NCBI GenBank assembly: GCA_015484715.1
Contig: WFUY01000121.1
Location: forward strand, 1 to 9,497
Length of the DNA: 9,497 nucleotides
Source of the DNA: Thermoflexales bacterium
GTDB taxonomy: Bacteria > Chloroflexota > Anaerolineae > S140-20
Direction: 5' to 3'
This document shows positions 5,001 through 9,497 of this stretch, in pieces. Position 1 is the first letter of the stretch; each line of letters starts with the position of its first letter. The notes beneath the pieces were generated by a model, which made no database searches, was not told the origin of the DNA, and was given only the letters and a program-made list of their open reading frames with translations. A program made the translations under genes and the position numbers.

Positions 5001-8000
5001 ATGTCCTTCGTCCATCTGCACGTGCATAGCGAGTACTCGCTGCTGGATGGTCTCAGCCGTCTGCCCCAACTGGTGGCCCGGGCCAAAGAGATGGGCATGC
5101 CGGCCATCGCCCTCACCGACCACGGCACGATGTACGGCACCATCGAGTTCTACCGGGCGGCCAAGAAGGCCGGTCTCAAGCCCATCATCGGCATCGAAGC
5201 CTACCTGACCGACCGGCGGATGCAGGACCGGGACCCCCAGGAGAACCGCTATCACCTCCTCTTGCTGGCGGAGAACCAGACGGGCTACCAGAACCTGCTG
5301 AAGATCGCCAGCGCTGCTCAGTTGGAGGGCTTCTACTACAAACCCCGCATTGACCACGACTTCCTGGCCGCCCACAGCGAAGGGCTCATCTGCACCACCG
5401 GCTGCATGGCCTCCGAGGTCCCCCGCCTCATCGCCCAGGGCAAGGAGGAGGAGGCCCGCCGCCGCCTCGACTGGTACCTGGAGGTCTTTGGGCGCGAGCG
5501 CTTCTTCTTCGAGCTCCAGCACCACGAGATCTCTGAACTCCATCAACTGAACCGCACGCTCTTGAGCTGGGGGCCTCACTACAACGTCGGCTTCGTCGCC
5601 GCCAACGACGTCCACTACGTCAATCCGGAGGATGCCGGCCCCCACGACATCCTCCTGGCCATCCAGACGGGGAAGGTGCTGGCCGACCCCGACCGGATGC
5701 GGATGAGCGATCCCAGCTACTACCTGCGCAGCCCCCAGGAGATGGCGGAGCTCTTCGCCGAGGTGCCCGAGGCGCTGCACAACACCCTCCTCATCGCCGA
5801 GCGGTGCCAGGTGGACTTGGAGCCCAAGGGCTACCACCTGCCCCCCTTCCAGGTTCCCCCCGGCTACGACGCCCAGAGCTACCTGCGCCATCTCTGCGAG
5901 CGGGGGCTGCGGGAGCGGTATGGCGATCGGGCCGACGCCCCCGAGGTCCGCAGCCGCTTGGAGCACGAGTTGAAGATCATCCACCAGATGGGATTCGATA
6001 CCTACTTCCTCATCGTGTGGGACCTCTGCCAGGCGGCGCAGGAGCGAGGCATCTGGTGGAATGCCCGGGGGTCGGCGGCCGGCTCCATCGTCGCCTACAG
6101 CTTGGGGATCACGATGGTGGACCCCCTGGCCAACAACCTCATCTTCGAGCGCTTCCTGAACCCGGGCCGCGTCTCGATGCCCGACATTGACCTGGACTAT
6201 CCCGACGACCGGCGGCACGAACTGATCGAGTACACCGTCCAGAAGTACGGCGAGGAGCGGGTAGCCCAGATCATCACTTTTGGGACGATGGGAGCCCGGG
6301 CGGCGGTGCGGGATGTGGGCCGGGTGATGGACATCCCCCTGGCCGAGGTGGACCGGGTCGCTCGGCTGATCCCCGCCATCCCCGGCAAGCCCATCACCAT
6401 CGCCCAGGCCCTGGAACAGGTGCCGGAGTTGAAGCAGCTCTACGAGAGCACCGACTACATCCGGGAGCTGCTGGACAACGCGATGAAGCTGGAGGGGGTG
6501 GCCCGCCACGCCAGCACCCACGCCGCCGGCGTCATCATCGCCGACCGCCCCTTGATCGAGTACTGCCCCCTCCACCGGCCTACCAAGGGGGACGATGAGA
6601 GCGGCATCGGCGTCGTCACCCAGTGGCCGATGGAGATCCTGGAGTCCATCGGCCTGCTCAAGGTGGACTTCCTGGGGCTGAGCACGCTGACGGTGATGCG
6701 CAAGGCGACGGAGCTGATCCAGGAGCGCCACGGCGTCGCGTTGAACCTGCAGAACATCCCCCTGGAGGACCCCAAAGCCTTCCAGTTGCTCTCCAGCGGG
6801 GACGTGCTGGGCGTCTTCCAAGTGGAGGGGGCCGGCTTCCGCCGGGTCCTGATGGAGATGAAGCCCTCCCGCTACGAGCACATCGTCGCCGTCCTGGCCC
6901 TCTATCGGCCCGGCCCGATGGAGTACATCCCCACCTACATCCGGCGGATGCGGGGGAAGGAGCCGGTCACCTACCGCCACCCCTGGCTGGAACCCATCCT
7001 CAAGGAAACCTACGGCATCATCGTCTTCCAGGAGCAGATCATCCAGATCGCCACACGGCTGGCCGGCTACGAGCCGGGCGAGGCGGACATGATCCGCAAG
7101 GCGGTGGGGAAGAAGAAGAAAGAGGCCCTCCTGGCCCACCGCACCAAGTTCGTCCAGGGCTGCGAGGCCAACGGCATCCCCCGCGAGACCGCCGAGGCGA
7201 TCTTCGACGACATCGAGTTCTTCGCCCGCTACGGGTTCAACAAGTGCCTGCCAGGGGACGTGGAGGTCGTGGACGCCGCCACCGGTCGCCTGGTCAAGAT
7301 CGAGGCCCTCTACCGGGGGGCGGCCTCGATCCGAGAGACGGTGACCTGTGACCTCGATGGGCTGGCCCTCCGCACCGCCCCGGTGACGGCGGTGATGGAC
7401 AACGGGGTCCGTCCCGTCTTCCGTCTGGTCACGGCCCTGGGGCACGAGATCGAAGCCACGGCCAACCATCCCTTTTACACGTTCGAGGGCTGGCGGCGTC
7501 TGGACGAGTTGCAGCCCGGTGACCGCATCGCAGTGCCCCGTCGCCTGCCCATCGAGGGGTCTCAGGAGTGGCCTGAGCACCGGGTGATCGTGCTGGGACA
7601 CCTGCTGGCCGAAGGCGACCTCTGCCACCCCGGCTTGGTCTCCTACCATACCCGCGATGAAACCTGCCTGGCGGACTACCTTCGGGCCGTCGAGCAGTTT
7701 GACAACGTGGCCTGCACGGTGCGCCGGCACCGATCCACCTACTCGGTCTACGCCCGAGGCCTCCGCCAAGACGAGGAACCCGGCGTCGCCCAGTGGGTCA
7801 AGGCCCTAGGCCTGGAAGGAAAGAAGGCCCATCAGAAGGCGATCCCTCCCGAGGTCTTCACCCTGACCAACTGCCAGGTCGCGCTCCTGCTCAGCCGCCT
7901 CTGGGCGAGCGGTGGTTACCTGGGAGCCCGGCGGGGGGCCTGGCGTGCCTACTACGTCACGGCCTCGGAGCGCCTGGCCCGGCAGCTTCAACACCTCCTG

Positions 8001-9497
8001 CTGCGCCTGGGCATTGTGAGCTGCTTGAGGAAAGGGGGGTTCCCTTATCGAGATGGGCGGGTCGGCTACCAGGTGCACGTGATGGGGGAGGAGCACCTTC
8101 GGCGGTTCGTCACCGTCGTGGGACAACACTTCATCCGCCCCGAAGACCTCGAGGCACGGGAGCAGATTCTGACCCGATCGGCAGAGGTGAAGCGCAGCCG
8201 GGACACGGTACCGGCGGCCGTCCAAGGGCCGGTCGGAGCGGAGGGAGAGGCCCTTGGTGTCGCCTGGGGCCGGGTCCTCGCCGAGGCCGGGATAGCCTAC
8301 CGGGAGCTCTCCCCCGTTGCCCCTTCCGCATCCAAGCGGGGGGTCTGGCGCGAGACGATAGGCCGGCCGGCCGACTCCTTCGACGGCGAGGAACGGCGCC
8401 GGTACGCTGAGAGCGACCTCTACTGGGACGAGGTCGTCTCCATCGAGTACGTGGGGGAGAAGCGCACCTACGACCTGACCGTTGCCGGCACCCACAACTT
8501 CATCGCCAACGACATCCTGGTTCACAACAGCCACGCCTGTGACTACGCCGTCATCACCTGCCAGACGGCCTACCTGAAGGCCCACTACCCGGTCGAGTAC
8601 ATCACCGCCTTGCTGACGGTGGAGCGGCACAACACGGAGAAGGTGGGGCTGATCATCGCCGAGGCCCGGCGGATGGGCATCGAGGTGCGCCCGCCCGACG
8701 TCAACTACAGCGACGTCAGCTTCACCATCGAGGAGACCGACGGCACCACGGCCATCCGTTTCGGGCTGGGGGCCATCAAGAACCTGGGTGAGGGGCCGGT
8801 CCGCCTGATCCTGGAAGCCCGCCGCAAGGGTGGCCCCTTCCGCGACCTGGAGGATTTCTGCCGCCGGGTGGACCTGCGCCAGGTCAACCGACGGGGGCTG
8901 GAGTGCCTCATCAAGGTGGGAGCGTTGGACAGCTTTGGCCGCCGCTCCCAGCTCCTGGCCGCGATGGACCGGATGATCGGCTTCAGCCGGCAGGTCCACG
9001 AGGCCCGGGAGGTCGGCCAGCTCACCTTCTTCGGCACGACGGCCGGCCTCTCCCTGGGCAGCGAAGCCTTCTTGGGGGCCCTCGACGAGATCCCCGAAGT
9101 GCCCCGCAAGGAGATGCTGGCCTGGGAGAAGGAGCTGATCGGCACCTATGTCTCCACCCACCCGATGCAATCGGTCCTGGACCGGCTGAGCCATCTGACC
9201 ATCGTCCCCAGCAGCCACCTCCGGGATATGGCGGGGCAGAAGGTGGTCGTGGCCGGCGTCGTGATCTATGTGCGTCCCCACATCACCCGCAAGGGGGACG
9301 CCATGGCCTTCGTGGCTCTGGAGGACCCCTTCGGCACGATGGAGGTCACCGTCTTCCCCCGCCTCTGGAAGCAGGTCCAGGACCTGGTCGTGCCCGAAAA
9401 GGTCCTCGTCGTCTGGGGCCGGGTGGATGGCGAGAGCCGGGAGCCTCGCCTCATCGCCGACCGGATTCGGGACCAGGTGACCGTGCCGGGGCCGGCC
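5001..9497 (+). CDS. dnaE: DNA polymerase III subunit alpha (replicative polymerase) with an in-frame intein; 3' end outside the window
   Basis: The start is the ATG at 5001, with GGAGG 5 nt upstream. The frame is open for 1499 codons to the edge; 1071 remain after removing the intein (residues 749-1176), so perhaps 100 are missing. The product is the catalytic subunit of the replicative polymerase. The N-terminal PHP domain keeps its metal ligands: HLHVHSEYS (5-13) and TDHG (39-42), with GCMASEVPRL and DVHYVNPED further on. This suggests an active proofreading-type PHP domain, as in Thermus. The polymerase core has the acidic motif MPDIDLDYP (393-401) and the third acid in KVDFLGLSTL (Asp556). 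FARYGFNK joined to SHACDYAVITCQTAYLKAHYP is the conserved finger region split by the intein. The last 90 or so residues (KVVVAGVVIYVRPHITRKGD onward) are the OB fold. The first gene of an operon or a single gene; nothing downstream is visible. Confidence 0.97.
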   Translation, partial: MSFVHLHVHSEYSLLDGLSRLPQLVARAKEMGMPAIALTDHGTMYGTIEFYRAAKKAGLKPIIGIEAYLTDRRMQDRDPQENRYHLLLLAENQTGYQNLLKIASAAQLEGFYYKPRIDHDFLAAHSEGLICTTGCMASEVPRLIAQGKEEEARRRLDWYLEVFGRERFFFELQHHEISELHQLNRTLLSWGPHYNVGFVAANDVHYVNPEDAGPHDILLAIQTGKVLADPDRMRMSDPSYYLRSPQEMAELFAEVPEALHNTLLIAERCQVDLEPKGYHLPPFQVPPGYDAQSYLRHLCERGLRERYGDRADAPEVRSRLEHELKIIHQMGFDTYFLIVWDLCQAAQERGIWWNARGSAAGSIVAYSLGITMVDPLANNLIFERFLNPGRVSMPDIDLDYPDDRRHELIEYTVQKYGEERVAQIITFGTMGARAAVRDVGRVMDIPLAEVDRVARLIPAIPGKPITIAQALEQVPELKQLYESTDYIRELLDNAMKLEGVARHASTHAAGVIIADRPLIEYCPLHRPTKGDDESGIGVVTQWPMEILESIGLLKVDFLGLSTLTVMRKATELIQERHGVALNLQNIPLEDPKAFQLLSSGDVLGVFQVEGAGFRRVLMEMKPSRYEHIVAVLALYRPGPMEYIPTYIRRMRGKEPVTYRHPWLEPILKETYGIIVFQEQIIQIATRLAGYEPGEADMIRKAVGKKKKEALLAHRTKFVQGCEANGIPRETAEAIFDDIEFFARYGFNKCLPGDVEVVDAATGRLVKIEALYRGAASIRETVTCDLDGLALRTAPVTAVMDNGVRPVFRLVTALGHEIEATANHPFYTFEGWRRLDELQPGDRIAVPRRLPIEGSQEWPEHRVIVLGHLLAEGDLCHPGLVSYHTRDETCLADYLRAVEQFDNVACTVRRHRSTYSVYARGLRQDEEPGVAQWVKALGLEGKKAHQKAIPPEVFTLTNCQVALLLSRLWASGGYLGARRGAWRAYYVTASERLARQLQHLLLRLGIVSCLRKGGFPYRDGRVGYQVHVMGEEHLRRFVTVVGQHFIRPEDLEAREQILTRSAEVKRSRDTVPAAVQGPVGAEGEALGVAWGRVLAEAGIAYRELSPVAPSASKRGVWRETIGRPADSFDGEERRRYAESDLYWDEVVSIEYVGEKRTYDLTVAGTHNFIANDILVHNSHACDYAVITCQTAYLKAHYPVEYITALLTVERHNTEKVGLIIAEARRMGIEVRPPDVNYSDVSFTIEETDGTTAIRFGLGAIKNLGEGPVRLILEARRKGGPFRDLEDFCRRVDLRQVNRRGLECLIKVGALDSFGRRSQLLAAMDRMIGFSRQVHEAREVGQLTFFGTTAGLSLGSEAFLGALDEIPEVPRKEMLAWEKELIGTYVSTHPMQSVLDRLSHLTIVPSSHLRDMAGQKVVVAGVVIYVRPHITRKGDAMAFVALEDPFGTMEVTVFPRLWKQVQDLVVPEKVLVVWGRVDGESREPRLIADRIRDQVTVPGPA
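7245..8528 (+). other. Intein (428 aa) with LAGLIDADG endonuclease domain, in dnaE
   Basis: It starts with Cys1 (precursor residue 749, CLPGDVEVV) after FNK and ends with ILVHN (Asn1176) before Ser1177 of SHACDY. Block B is TANHPF (Thr820, His823), block F is TYDLTVAGTHNFIAND, and the penultimate His is present, so all class 1 splicing residues are intact. The central region holds two LAGLIDADG-type motifs. The first, LGHLLAEGD, keeps Glu871. The second, LLLSRLWASGGYL, has Gly971 where related inteins read (A/S)TDG, so the catalytic acid is lost and homing is probably dead. The insertion point is four residues C-terminal to the position of the cyanobacterial split DnaE intein (…EY/CFNKS). Here the intein is contiguous, not split. 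Sequence similarity to the DUF362 intein is limited to the general blocks (for example GDRIAVPRR against GDRVAIPRR). Confidence 0.95.

Noticed and set aside
4656..7769. Very long minus-strand open frame (1037 codons) opposite dnaE
   Set aside because: It is antisense to clear DnaE and intein coding sequence. Its product is biased in composition (rich in Gly, Asp, Leu, Val, Gln) with no domain, as expected for the complement of GC-rich codons.
7242..8531. Split DnaE intein as in cyanobacteria
   Set aside because: The N- and C-terminal intein halves are joined in one continuous frame with the endonuclease region between them.
7806..9281. Minus-strand open frame of 491 codons
   Set aside because: Same reason: a mirror frame of the dnaE 3' part, with no recognisable motif or ribosome binding site.

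Overview
The window is GC-rich (about 60-65% by eye) bacterial DNA with compact genes, clear Shine-Dalgarno sites and SigA/sigma70-type promoters. The gene content suggests a Chloroflexota bacterium, perhaps an Anaerolineae/Thermoflexia-like thermophile: a short 7Fe-type ferredoxin, a DUF362 protein, a PHP-domain DnaE and inteins in essential-type genes. This assignment rests on gene style and memory of families, not on a database search.

Layout. (1) Positions 1-132, minus strand: the first 44 codons of a gene running off the left edge, probably a transposase. (2) About 181-456, plus strand: a fragment of an isoprenylcysteine/phospholipid methyltransferase-like membrane protein with both ends missing. 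A near-consensus promoter (454-482) begins exactly where the homology stops. (3) 483-734: a leader of about 245 nt with a long-range base-paired domain, then a ferredoxin gene (735-1082) closed by a strong hairpin terminator. (4) A second promoter (1158-1186) and a leader with a perfect 16-bp inverted repeat precede a DUF362 gene (1362-3800) interrupted by a 398-residue intein. (5) 3801-3967: a non-coding stretch of nested inverted and direct repeats. (6) 3968-4738: a GNAT acetyltransferase fused to a thioredoxin-like domain. (7) A promoter and a GC-rich hairpin leader precede dnaE (5001 to the right edge, still open), which carries a 428-residue intein four residues downstream of the position used by the cyanobacterial split DnaE intein.

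The main point of interest is two large inteins in neighbouring transcription units, one in replicative polymerase DnaE and one in a DUF362 protein, an unusual host. In both, every protein-splicing block looks intact. In both, the second LAGLIDADG motif has lost its catalytic acid (Asn in one, Gly in the other), so both probably splice but neither is likely to home. The ferredoxin and the DUF362 protein may be functionally linked, since DUF362 domains often occur with iron-sulphur modules, but here they have separate promoters and a terminator between them. The non-coding regions hold several strong but unrecognised RNA or repeat structures.
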